In this document: positions 9,514-19,100 of the stretch, piece by piece
Layout of the letters: each line of letters opens with the position of its first letter
Position numbering within the stretch: position 1 is the first letter of the stretch
Origin: Endozoicomonas sp965199185
GTDB lineage: Bacteria; Pseudomonadota; Gammaproteobacteria; Pseudomonadales; Endozoicomonadaceae
DNA length: 64,000 nucleotides
Direction: 5' to 3'
NCBI GenBank assembly: GCA_965199185.1
Contig: CBDAQW010000037.1
Coordinates: forward strand, 248,001 to 312,000
Made by a program: the position numbers and the translations under genes
The notes under the pieces: model-generated
The model's database searches: none
What the model was told of the DNA's origin: nothing
Seen by the model: the letters and a program-made list of their open reading frames with translations, nothing else

Positions 9514-9960
9514 ATGGACGTTATCCTGCTCGAGAAAGTTGCCAATCTGGGCAACCTGGGCGATAAAGTAGTCGTTAAATCCGGCTACGGTCGTAACTTT
9601 CTGATTCCTTTTGGCAAGGCTGTTCCTGCCAACAAGGCAAACACTGAAGCTTTTGAAGCTCGCCGCGCCGAGCTGGAAAAAGCAGCAGCAGAAAAGCTGG
9701 GCACTGCTAACAAGCGTGCTGAAGAAATGGCTGAAATCGAACTGACCCTGACTGCCAAATCTGGCGACGAAGGCAAGCTGTTCGGTTCCATCGGTCCTCG
9801 TGATCTGGCTGAAGCCATCACTTCTGCCGGCGTAAAAGTAGAGAAGAGTGAAATTCGTCTGGCTGACGGCCCAATCCGTGCCGTTGGTGAATACGACGTT
9901 GCTGTTCAACTGCACACTGACGTTGCAGCTACTATCAAGGTATTCATCGAAGCTGAGTAA
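9514..9960 (+). CDS. rplI: 50S ribosomal protein L9
   Basis: Large-subunit stalk-base protein of 148 aa, the full family length. Seen: N-domain MDVILLEKVANLGNLGDKV with VKSGYGRNFLIP, the long connecting helix rich in Ala/Glu/Lys, and the C-domain (KLFGSIGPRDLAEAI). Last gene of the operon; a strong terminator follows 28 bp later. Confidence 0.98.
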   Translation: MDVILLEKVANLGNLGDKVVVKSGYGRNFLIPFGKAVPANKANTEAFEARRAELEKAAAEKLGTANKRAEEMAEIELTLTAKSGDEGKLFGSIGPRDLAEAITSAGVKVEKSEIRLADGPIRAVGEYDVAVQLHTDVAATIKVFIEAE

Positions 9961-9987
9961 TCTTCAGTTTTGAACGCCTTTGAAAAC

Positions 9988-10019
9988 CCGAAGCTCATTA
10001 CTGAGCTTCGGTTTTTTTT
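9988..10019 (+). terminator. Rho-independent terminator of the rpsF-rplI operon
   Basis: Ten-base-pair perfect stem CCGAAGCTCA / TGAGCTTCGG with loop TTAC, followed by seven T residues. Confidence 0.92.
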
Positions 10020-10034
10020 ATATTTGGAGGACAT

Positions 10035-11168
10035 TATTGATATGCGTTCACACTATGCGACAGTCTTTTCAAGACAAGCATAAGCCGTATGTTCCGCCCG
10101 AAAGAATCCCAGAATTTTCTTTTTCTTCCTCTGCAACGATTTAAGTCCAGAACTCACCGCGCGGAGAAATGCCTTTTTGGTTTTCAATGCCATACGGCCA
10201 ATATGCCCTGATTTCAGAACACTCCAGACAAGTTCAACAGGGTTCAGTTCCGGTGAGTAGGGTGGCAGTAGCTGTATGTCAAGAAGCCGCTCTTCTTTCT
10301 TGAGATATTTCATGACTTTCTTGGCGCTGTGTGCAGAATGACCATCGGTTACGATCATTACAGGACGATCATGAGATGCGACTATTTGCTTCAGAAATTT
10401 TATGAAAACATCCGCATTAAAGCGGCCGGTAATTGTCATGTAGCGCATGTGTCCTTCACCACTGACAGCGGCGATCATGTTGATGCCAAAGCGCGCGCCA
10501 GTTTTGGTGACAGTTGGCGTATAACCTTTTTTGCTCCAAGTTGTACCGGAGTGATAGTCAGAACGTATGCTCGCTTCATCAATGAAATAGATAATAGCCC
10601 CTTCCTCTTCCGCCTGTTTACGAAGAGCTGGATAACGTGTATCCAAATAATCCTGTACTTTTTTTTTCGCTCTGCTGCCAGGCTTTTCGCACTGGCCGCT
10701 GAGGCGTTAGACCCATTTTTCTGAGCATCTTACTGACAGCGGCAGGATGCATGGTGATGTTGAACTCTGTTTTGATCACCGCTGCGATGATGTCCCGAGA
10801 CCACAGTGCTTTATAAAAACCGTAAAACGTTGGGTCTTTGGTGAGAATGATCTTTGAGAGTGTCTCTCGTTGCTCAGGCGAGAGTTTGGCGTTTTTACTG
10901 TGTGCGATGGGGCGTGTTTTTAACGCCTCCATGCCACCTTTTTTGTAACGATCAATCCAGCGGTAGATACAGGATCTATCTGTGCTGTATTCGACAGAAA
11001 GTGCTTGGACAGAAGCACCGTCTAACCATTTTTGAATAGCCTCGAACCGGATACTTTCTCGTACTTCGTGGGATACTTTGCGACCGTCAACTCTGCTCAT
11101 GGATACCTCTACATCGGAGGTAACATGATACATATTAAGATGTCGTGTAGTATTGGCTCATATCAATA
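10035..11168 (-). mobile_element. IS630-family insertion sequence
   Basis: Element with imperfect terminal inverted repeats of about 28 bp. The left end reads TATTGATATGCG... from 10035 and the right end, reversed, reads TATTGATATGAG... from 11168; both repeats finish in CGACA. The outermost TA at each side fits the TA target duplication of IS630/Tc1-type elements. It carries one frameshifted transposase gene on the minus strand. It sits directly after the rplI terminator. Confidence 0.85.
10053..11100 (-). CDS. IS630-family transposase, two frames joined at an A9 tract
   Basis: DDE transposase read in two frames. The first (11100 down to 10618) has the helix-turn-helix half (SVEYSTDRSCIYRWIDRYKK) and the IS630 linker (LRKMGLTPQRPVRKAW). 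The second (down to 10053) has the catalytic half: YFIDEASIRSD, IVTDGHSAH and PPYSPELNPVELVW. The frames meet at nine consecutive A residues on the coding strand (T run 10659-10667). Loss of one A, or gain of two, would restore a normal single-ORF transposase (QQSEKK... to ...YLDTRYPALRKQ). Transcriptional slippage, true inactivation or a homopolymer sequencing error all remain possible. The ATG at 11100 follows AGAGG and is preferred over 11133. Confidence 0.85.
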
Positions 11169-11254
11169 AAGCTTGTCAATGAATATGAACAAGCTATCTT
11201 AACTATTCGTACAATTTTTTTTAATAAAATTACGACAATAAAATAGGTGGTAAT

Positions 11255-12328
11255 GTGCAGAAAAAGAGGCAGTGCTTTAAGTCGACATTATGCTTTGTAA
11301 CAAATTTTTTCTTGGTTCTTCTAATAAATAAATCTATTGGCCAGGTGTACGCTCTGGAGAAAGAATATGAACTCAATGATGAGTTATTAGCTACGCATTT
11401 AAATGATTTTGCACAGGCTTATGCCGATTTTTCCAATGCTCTTAAAACGCTTGGTGATTCACCAAACTCTGACCAAATTATACGTTTAATTAATATTTAT
11501 CAAGGAAGGTTTAGCCGGTTGTCGAATATAGAGGCAAGATTGCTTACAGGTATTCTTGAGTTAGCATCAGGTGCTGATAGCAGTAGATATCTTGACTCTG
11601 CCTGCGAACAACGGCACCTTCATGCATTGATGCTTAGAGGTCTGTATTCTTTAAGGCAGTTCAATGCTAATGGTTCAGATGATTACTTGATACGATCTAT
11701 CGAAGACTTGAGTGCAGTATCTGAAATATATCATTATTACCAGTTAATTTCTCATCACATCAGGGCAGGAAATATACCTGCATTGCCAAATATGACTCAT
11801 TTCAGGGCTTTTTTTAATAGTAGGAGCCCAGGGTTATCGAGTGAAGATAGTCAGCTCAGGAATGATCAATTACTACGAGAAGATAACGATCGGTTTTATA
11901 GAGGCTATTATCGCCTTCCATATATTAGGCACTTATATTCTGCAGATAATTCAAAGGAGCTTGATGAGAGTCTGCAGCGTTTTTTTTTAATACCATACTT
12001 ATTTTCTGCAATTCTTGAATCAGATATAGTAAGAGATGACTTTTATCATGACTTAAGAGTATTAATTAGAAGGTTGATACCAGAAACCATTTTAAAATTC
12101 CATGAGTCAGTGAATCCGACAGAAAGATTGAGTCATTATCGTATAATTTCTTCTGCATTTCAGCTATTACGGGAAGCAATAGTTGAAGCCGACAGAAGGC
12201 GATCAGGCATATCCTTTGACGATCGTATGCTATGTGCACTGGCTACTTTTACAGAGCAACAATTTAGATATACAGAGGCTTTCGAGCGGTATGAGGTGCG
12301 ACGAGGACAACCTTTATTAGTCTCCTAA
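11255..12328 (+). CDS. Secreted hypothetical protein, possibly truncated by an IS200-type insertion
   Basis: 357 aa from a GTG at 11255; no family recognised. The N-terminus is a likely signal peptide (Lys/Arg-rich start, then TLCFVTNFFLVLLINKSIG). The rest is predicted mostly helical with many Arg, Ser and Leu residues. The base composition is richer in A+T than the ribosomal genes upstream. The ORF ends 12 bp before the left-end hairpin of the IS200-type element. An ORF fragment of similar composition resumes on the far side (14208-14669), so the two may be halves of one gene; this is an inference without sequence proof. Confidence 0.5.
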   Translation: MQKKRQCFKSTLCFVTNFFLVLLINKSIGQVYALEKEYELNDELLATHLNDFAQAYADFSNALKTLGDSPNSDQIIRLINIYQGRFSRLSNIEARLLTGILELASGADSSRYLDSACEQRHLHALMLRGLYSLRQFNANGSDDYLIRSIEDLSAVSEIYHYYQLISHHIRAGNIPALPNMTHFRAFFNSRSPGLSSEDSQLRNDQLLREDNDRFYRGYYRLPYIRHLYSADNSKELDESLQRFFLIPYLFSAILESDIVRDDFYHDLRVLIRRLIPETILKFHESVNPTERLSHYRIISSAFQLLREAIVEADRRRSGISFDDRMLCALATFTEQQFRYTEAFERYEVRRGQPLLVS

Positions 12329-12407
12329 AAGGTTAAAACCACCGGCTTTAGCCGGTCAGCTTTAGCTATGATATCTTTTGCCCCAGACTCGAAGTAGGAG
12401 TGGTGCA

Positions 12408-12836
12408 ATGGACTATAGATACGGCAGTCATACAGTCTTCAAGATTCAGTACCATTTTGTTTTTGTCACGAAATATAGGTATCAAGTTTTGAAAGGGGAT
12501 GTTGGTATCAGGGCGAGAGAACTAATACGAGAGACGTGCCAGGCCTTTGAAATTGATATCTTGAAAGGTGTAGTGAGTAAAGACCATGTCCACCTACTTT
12601 TGTCAGCGCCACCCAGCATATCGGCGAGTGACATAATGAGGAGAATCAAAGGTAGGAGTTCAGCCAAGCTATTTGAAAGTTTTCCCGATCTTAGAAAGAG
12701 GTATTGGGGGCGTCATTTCTGGGCAAGAGGCTTCTTCTGCGTAACTTCAGGGGAGGTGACAGAATCAATGATCAAAGAATACTTAGAGCACCATTTCGAG
12801 CCAAAAGTAGAGGACAATTTCAGGACTGAGGGCTAA
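12408..12836 (+). CDS. tnpA: IS200/IS605-family TnpA (Y1 HUH transposase)
   Basis: Single-strand transposase of 142 aa. Seen: the family N-terminus (YRYGSHTVFKIQYHFVFVTK), the HUH metal-binding motif (DHVHLLLS) and the C-terminal helix carrying the candidate nucleophilic Tyr (MIKEYLEHHF). The ATG at 12408 follows GTAGGAG with good spacing; ten extra upstream codons are open but unlike the family. No TnpB follows. The gene looks intact, although its right-end hairpin has been displaced by the nested ISAs1 element. Confidence 0.9.
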   Translation: MDYRYGSHTVFKIQYHFVFVTKYRYQVLKGDVGIRARELIRETCQAFEIDILKGVVSKDHVHLLLSAPPSISASDIMRRIKGRSSAKLFESFPDLRKRYWGRHFWARGFFCVTSGEVTESMIKEYLEHHFEPKVEDNFRTEG

Positions 12837-12891
12837 ATCAACGCGTCTTTGACGCGTCCGCTGGACTTTCAGTCCGTCATACTAACCCACC

Positions 12892-14175
12892 CAGGGCTTA
12901 CGCATGAGAATAATCATTCTCATTTAGAGTGCTCGTATCCGTACCAAAAGACTGTAGAATGGCCATATTTTACGCCCGATGACTGTTGTTCCAGCCCCGT
13001 TAATCATGTTTCTCAGCGAATTATCTGATCCACGCAAGCGTGCCTCCTCTTGTGACCACAATTTTACCGATATTCTTGTGATTGCCATCTGTGCCATTAT
13101 CAGTGGAGCCGATACATGGGAAGAGATGCAGGAATTCGGTGAAGAAAAAGAAGACTGGTTTCGTTCATTTCTTGAACTCCCTTTTGGTATTCCATCACAC
13201 GACACCTTCTATCGTGTTTTTTGTCTGCTAGACCCTGATAAATTTCAGGAATGCTTCACTCGCTGGGTGCAGTCTGCTTACCCTGAAGCCCTTGATATAC
13301 CTGACAGTGATGCTGAAATTATTCCTATCGACGGCAAAGCTATTAAAGGCTCCAGAGGGAAAGGCAAGGGGCAAAAAAGCGGTTCACATTGTCAGTGCCT
13401 GGAGTACTAAACTGAGCCTTGTTCTCGGGCAGAAGAAAGTTGATAAGAAGTCTAATGAGATAACAGCCATACCTGAGCTTCTTGAAGCCATTGACCTGAA
13501 AGGCTCTGTGATCACAGCTGATGCAATCAGCTGCCAAAAGAGCATTGCTGAAACTTGCGTGAGCCAGGAAGCGGATTACCTTCTTGCAGTCAAAGGCAAT
13601 CAGAAAACACTACATCATGATATTCAGGTGGCAGCTGAAGAGCATTGGCGCAGCCATCCAAAGGAAGCTATCTCTGCTACCTTTTTTGAACATGAAAATG
13701 AAGGGCATGGTCGACAGGAGTACCGCTGTTGCTGGGTTTTTGATGAACTGACAGCTCTCTCAACATCAGAAGAGTGGGCAGGTATCAAACAGTTCGGTGT
13801 TGTTCAGTCAGACCGAACCATTGATGGTAAAGCTACGACAGCCCTGCGCTTCTACATTTCCAGTAAAGCTTTTACAGCCAGAGAGATGCTTAACGCAACG
13901 CGCCAGCATTGGGAAGTTGAAAATAACCTGCATTGGATGTTGGATATTGCCTTTAATGAAGACGCGTGCCAGACCAAAGAAGAACATGCTGCTGAAAATC
14001 TATCTACATTACGGCGCATTGCCCTGAATATTCTGAAGGCTGACATCACCAGCAAGAAAAGCATCAAGACTAAGCGTAAAAAAGCTGGATGGAGCAGCAA
14101 ATATCTTGCTCAGCTACTGAAGTCATTCATTGTTGAAACCTAAATGAGAATGATTATCTTCATGCGTAAGCCCTG
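12892..14175 (+). mobile_element. ISAs1-family insertion sequence with 10-bp target duplication
   Basis: Terminal inverted repeats start CAGGGCTTACGCATGA at both ends and stay alike for about 34 bp. The element is flanked by the perfect direct repeat CTAACCCACC (12882-12891 and 14176-14185). Its length of 1284 bp fits the family. Removing the element and one repeat copy rebuilds the right-end hairpin of the surrounding IS200-type element, which proves the order of insertion. Confidence 0.95.
12979..14143 (+). pseudogene. ISAs1-family transposase, frameshifted
   Basis: Transposase of the ISAs1 / H-repeat-associated family. The first frame (12979 to about 13378) holds the N-terminal DDE_Tnp_1-associated region (SELSDPRKRASSCDHNFTDI) and the first catalytic stretch (IIPIDGKAIKGSRGKGKG). 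The second frame resumes at KKAVHIVSAWS and carries the rest (GSVITADAISCQKS, LAVKGNQKTLH, RQHWEVENNLHWMLDI). The break is at a run of six A residues (13373-13378); deletion of one A would restore a continuous protein. It is most likely inactive, but slippage or a sequencing error is not excluded. Confidence 0.88.
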
Positions 14176-14207
14176 CTAACCCACCGGCTTTAGCCGGTGG
14201 TTGTTGA

Positions 14208-14669
14208 GTTCCTTTCCAACGGCATCTATCCAGGTTGAGAGTAGGCTTTAGTGTTCAAAATGCTGCCATTCGAATTTTCCCAAGAGCTCAAACAGAACTA
14301 ACAGCAATACTAAGTGTTCAGCCTTATGCAGGAGAAATCACCAACCCTGTTGTTCTTGCTCACATTGAAAATAATGCATGGTTTAATCGGATGCTTTCAG
14401 AAAATAATGTTGAACCTTCAGTACCTTCGGATGTTGAGATAATTAGGGTTCCACAGGGTTTTGATTGGCGAGAAGTGTTCATTAGAACAGACCTTGTCAC
14501 CAGACAGCATAGGTATATGAATTTATACAATACGACAACACTTATCGAGACCCCACAAACCCTACGAATTCCGGATCCTGTTGTTCGTTTCCCTTCTTTA
14601 CAAGCACTTTTTGGTTTCATTTTAGCCTTCAAAAGCACTTTTTGGTTTCATTTTAGCCTTCAAATTTAG
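14208..14669 (+). pseudogene. Fragment of a hypothetical protein gene after the IS cluster
   Basis: Open frame from the right edge of the IS200-type element to 14669, with no credible start codon or ribosome-binding site; the TTG at 14235 is only the first possible start. No family recognised. Its position suggests the 3' part of the gene whose 5' part lies at 11255-12328, but this is unproved. The last codons overlap a 31-bp tandem duplication that changes the frame; without it the protein would end ...LAFKFS. Confidence 0.4.
14603..14664. repeat. 31-bp perfect tandem duplication
   Basis: Two adjacent identical copies (14603-14633, 14634-14664) of a unit starting AGCACTTTTTGG and ending GCCTTCAAA. 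Since 31 is not a multiple of three, the second copy is read in a new frame and replaces the original C-terminus of the overlapping ORF fragment. Confidence 0.95.
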
Positions 14670-14746
14670 TTGAAAAATACCACTCCATATATGAGAGAAC
14701 TTGGGGTATTCTTGGTGTATTCCTTTGTTTAGCTCCAGATCCTCTA

Positions 14747-16156
14747 ATGCTTGATGCCACCATGCCAAGGGAGCAGCAGCTCCCGCTTGATGAAGCCACT
14801 GTTGCGGTTAAAACCCCACCTCACTCGATAGAAGCTGAGCAATCTGTGCTGGGTGGTTTGCTGCTTGATAATCAGGCCTGGGATCGTGTGGTGGATATCT
14901 TGATGGCTGAGGATTTTTATAATCCTGGTCATAAACTGATCTTTACCGCGATCAGTGAACTGAGTAATGATGCTAAACCCTTTGACCCGCTGACTCTGGC
15001 AGAGGTGCTGGAAAACCGGAACGAACTGGAAGAAGCGGGAGGTTTGGTTTATCTGGCAGAGCTGGCCAGCAACATGCCCAGCGTGGCTAACATTACGGCC
15101 TATGCTGAAATCATTAATGAGCGCTCGGTCTATCGCAAGTTGATTTCTGCGGGTCAGAAAATGGCGGATGCTGCCTATAATCCTGACGGCCGTAAAAGTG
15201 CCGACCTTGTAGAAGAAGCTGAACGACTGGTGTTCAATATTGCCGAAGAACGGGCGAAAACCGGTGGTCCTCAGGGTGTTCGGGATATTATTCATAATAC
15301 CGTCAAGAAAATTGAAGAGATGTTTGATGCTGGTAATGCTATTACCGGTACCACAACGGGCTTTACTGATCTCGATCAGATGACATCGGGCATGCAGCCT
15401 TCAGATATGATTATTGTCGCTGCACGTCCATCCATGGGTAAAACCACCTTTGCCATGAACCTGGTAGAAAATGCCTTGCTAGAGAGCGATAAAGGGGTCG
15501 TGGTCTTCAGCCTGGAAATGCCGTCCGAACAGTTGATGATGCGTATGCTCTCTTCTCTTGGGCGAATAAACCAGTCAAAAGTAAGAAGCGGTCAGCTCGA
15601 AGAAGAAGACTGGCCCAAATTGCTCTCAGCAGTGGAGCGCATTAAGGATAAAAAACTCTTTATTGATGATACGGCGGGCATCAGTCCGGCTGAAATGCGT
15701 TCCCGGATTCGTCGTATTGTTCGTGAAAACGGTGATCTTGGCATGATCATGATCGACTATCTGCAGCTTATGCAGATTCCCGGTTTCAGTGAAGGTCGCA
15801 CAAACGAAATTTCTGAGATTTCCCGGTCGTTAAAAGCCATTGCCAAAGAGTTTGATGTGCCGGTCATTGCGCTGTCGCAGTTGAATCGCTCCCTTGAGCA
15901 GCGTCCTAACAAACGCCCTGTTAACTCTGATCTACGTGAATCCGGTGCGATTGAGCAGGATGCTGATGTGATCATGTTTATTTATCGAGATGAAGTGTAT
16001 AACCCGGACACGGAATACAAAGGCATCGGCGAAATTATCATTGGCAAGCAACGGAATGGCCCCATCGGTTCTTGTCGCTTGGCATTTGTGGGGCAATACA
16101 CGCGTTTTGAAAATCTGGCACCAGATGCCTATGGTCGTTTTGATGATGAAGAGTAG
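14747..16156 (+). CDS. dnaB: Replicative DNA helicase DnaB
   Basis: Hexameric 5'-3' helicase of the replication fork, 469 aa. Seen: the N-terminal primase-interacting domain (PPHSIEAEQSVLGGLLLDN), the RecA-like motor with Walker A ARPSMGKTTFA, Walker B MIMIDYLQLM, and DLRESGAIEQDADVIMF near the C-terminus. No intein is present. The start is uncertain: ATG 14747 or ATG 14762 (MPREQQLPL), neither with a strong ribosome-binding site. In relatives dnaB follows rplI closely; here the IS island has been inserted upstream, so its promoter context is altered. Confidence 0.96.
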   Translation: MLDATMPREQQLPLDEATVAVKTPPHSIEAEQSVLGGLLLDNQAWDRVVDILMAEDFYNPGHKLIFTAISELSNDAKPFDPLTLAEVLENRNELEEAGGLVYLAELASNMPSVANITAYAEIINERSVYRKLISAGQKMADAAYNPDGRKSADLVEEAERLVFNIAEERAKTGGPQGVRDIIHNTVKKIEEMFDAGNAITGTTTGFTDLDQMTSGMQPSDMIIVAARPSMGKTTFAMNLVENALLESDKGVVVFSLEMPSEQLMMRMLSSLGRINQSKVRSGQLEEEDWPKLLSAVERIKDKKLFIDDTAGISPAEMRSRIRRIVRENGDLGMIMIDYLQLMQIPGFSEGRTNEISEISRSLKAIAKEFDVPVIALSQLNRSLEQRPNKRPVNSDLRESGAIEQDADVIMFIYRDEVYNPDTEYKGIGEIIIGKQRNGPIGSCRLAFVGQYTRFENLAPDAYGRFDDEE

Positions 16157-16179
16157 TATGATTTCATACGGTGGAGGCT

Positions 16180-19100
16180 TCAGAGTTTCTTAGCCTCAAC
16201 TGGATAAAATTCTAGTTCGGATGTAATTGACCTGCACAATGAGTAGCAGGCCTCATCCTCTGAGTCAGAATGCGTTGAGGTGCTGTTTGTTTGGGAGCTT
16301 TGATTAAGAATTATCGGCTGCTGTACATAAACCTGTTCTTCCTCGCTAGCACTGGTAGTGTCACTTAAACCTGTATCAATGTTCCGCCAGAGACGGAACC
16401 AGTCACCCCGATCTTCGCCCTGTAAAAAGCCAATAATATAAAGATCGGGATTTTCAAGAAGCGATGCTCTTTCGTTTCTCAGCTGGTCTAGAGTGAGGAA
16501 CTCTCTGCGCCCATAGTGAGTATAGAAAGCAATGGCCCCATGTAAGCCAAGATCATCGTGCATAAACTCATTATTCGACAGAATCAGTAAAATGGGACGA
16601 TTCATTGCATTTGCAATATGTATAAATAATGCTTCACCTCCCCAGCTAAAGGAGTCTTCTTCAGCCAGCAAAGGAGAGTTTGCCAAAATTTGATGAAAAT
16701 CATCATCATGGGAAAGCACTTCACCTGAAGGGGGCAGGATCGGAAGGAAAGAAACAAGTTGACTGAAATCCGGGGAGGGAAGGGCTGTTAATATGTTATA
16801 AATGAGCGTTTGCACACGAGAGGACTGGTGGTGGTTGTACGAATTCGATTCAGCAAGAGTATGAAACAGGTTATTCCCCCCTTCCGGCAAACTGATACTC
16901 ATACCCAAAACACTAAAACGGTTAATTGGGTCTGGGTCTGTATGACTGCTATGGCGAATGTGCTGTCCTATACGGTATAACTGACCAGTAATGGCATTAT
17001 AGGCAGGGGTATGAGAGCCAAGTAGTATCAGCGCATTTAAAAAATTATTCCGAATTTGTTCCGGAGTCTGTGGCTCGTTGAGATCTATGCCCCTATCTGA
17101 TGAAGGGTTAGAAAGCAGAAGCTCAGTATATAGCCCTGGATCAAGCGGTTGCGTATCCGTTGGTACAGGAACGGCTACAAGTCTCAAAGGTTGTTCTTGC
17201 TCGGTGGGAGATGTTCGATCCATTTCTATCGAGGTTCTGATTGAGTGTAGAGTTTCTCTGAAATTGGACAATAACTCTATAACCGAAGCTGCATTGGTTG
17301 AGTCATTATTAAGAGATACACTCCCGGAAAAGCCAGCCACGCTAAAACTATCTTTATGAATCGTCTCGATAAGGCTGATATCTGCAATGATACCTCTTAG
17401 AAGGTTATATAAGTCCAGTTCCTTAGAAGAGGGAATCTCAAAAACTGTGGAGATCCACTTTTTTATTTCTTCACACTGCTGCATCAAAAGGTTCAGGCTT
17501 TTTTGATAGAAATCACCGTTGTCGTGTTGTAAGCAATATAAAGCAGATTCCAGCGCTTTCTTAAAATGAATCAGTAGCTTTTCTCGGGCTACAAGATACA
17601 GTACTTGATTCTGTTCATAAGTCTGGGTGTAGGCATTATCCTGAATAAATTCAATCCAGCTTTTCTCAATAGTTTCCACAACAAGCTTTATTGTGACATT
17701 AATATCATTTTTATTTATTTCTCGGGAGAATTTGAAATGATCATAAATGTTCATGAAATAAAGCTCTGGATTTATAACTATATAAGCGAAGTATTCCTCG
17801 AAATTATTTTTAAGTTTTTTGAATTCATTTTCTGGGTCAGAAAGTTCTTCAAAATCGTTTAAATATCTATTGATGTGATTAATTTTTTGAAGCATGATTC
17901 TTGTTTTTACGTTTTTAATAACCTCCCAAAAATGAATCTGAGACTTAAAGGTGTGGCTGTTCTTGTAAGAATCTACAATACTGTATTCATTGTTTTTAGA
18001 GGAGTGAATGCATGTGGAATGGATATCAGATAAATTATCTTTTGAATGACCAGGAGTTATTGACAGTGTTTCTTGTTCTATTATTTTTGAGCTTTTTTGC
18101 TTACTATTTTTCGTAATATCATTTTTTTTCAGAGGGAACCAGCGGCTTTTTTTGATAATGTGATCTTTGCGGAATCCAATCAAAAGTGTATTGGAACTAT
18201 CTGGTGAGTTTAGATAATAGTCAAGTTGATCTATTGTGAACTCCACTTCTCTTCCTTCTTCTAAAAAGAGATAGGCAACAGGGGAGTCTTCTGAGAGCCC
18301 AAAGTAGTGGATGACTATTGTAAGGATAGGGGTTTTCAAGAATTTACTGATCATGCTAAGCAGAGCTCTCCCTCCCCACTCTTGCCCTGGAACTAAAGAT
18401 AAACCTTTGCTCATGCCTTGAGTTAAAATGCTTTTTGCAGCGTCTGGGTAATGTTCATCTTTATTGATATTTTGAGCTATTTTGGCATAGGGCTTTAGTT
18501 TACTATTCTGTTCATTGCTGAATAATATTTTTTTAATAAAATCTGTGGTTGTAGAAAATAGAGGTTCTTTATCATTGTTCTTCAATAAGTTGAAAATGAC
18601 AGAAAATAGTCCTGGGTATTTTAATTCTGATGCAATAAGGCCTAGCTCTGGAAGAATTTGATTTGGATCTGTCGGTATTTCTGATATGTCAGCAGTGTTT
18701 GCTGCAAGAAATATCTGTCCTGAAAAAGCACTTTCCAAGCTTTCATTGCTACCAATTTTAATGCTGTTTTTTAAAGTTTGAGTTAATCTTCTGGATTTTT
18801 GGAGGAGTTTTTCTAAGCTTCTTTTGAGTCTTTCATCCAGGAAATTAATGAATTTCTTTAGTTCAGTGTCCAGGTTTTTGTTGTTGTGTGCAGCCATTTT
18901 TTGCGCTTTGCTAAATATCTTTTTAGTACAGTGTTGTAAGCTTTTTGATAATGCTGTTATATCGTTAATAAATGTGCTGTTTTGAACAGTAATCGATTGC
19001 TGTAAATTTTTATCCAATATGTCTGTAAAATAAGATCTTATGAATTTTTCTAGTAAATAGTATATGAATAGAGTGTGTTTTAAAGCCTCCTCTTGTTGGC

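Larger units (their letters stand above)
12330..14202 (+). mobile_element. IS200/IS605-type element, interrupted by a nested ISAs1 element
   Basis: Both ends carry the same hairpin, ACCGGC-TTTA-GCCGGT (12341-12356 left; 14181-14200 right, with two extra base pairs). Terminal hairpins in place of inverted repeats are typical of single-strand transposing IS200/IS605 elements. A TnpA gene lies inside. Further small hairpins follow tnpA (ACGCGTC-TTT-GACGCGT and GGACT-TTC-AGTCC). An ISAs1 element splits the right end at 12892-14175. The exact outer boundaries are not certain because this family makes no target duplication. Confidence 0.75.

Noticed and set aside
12924..13205. Minus-strand ORF within the ISAs1 element
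   Set aside because: It is antisense to the transposase and has no protein-family features.
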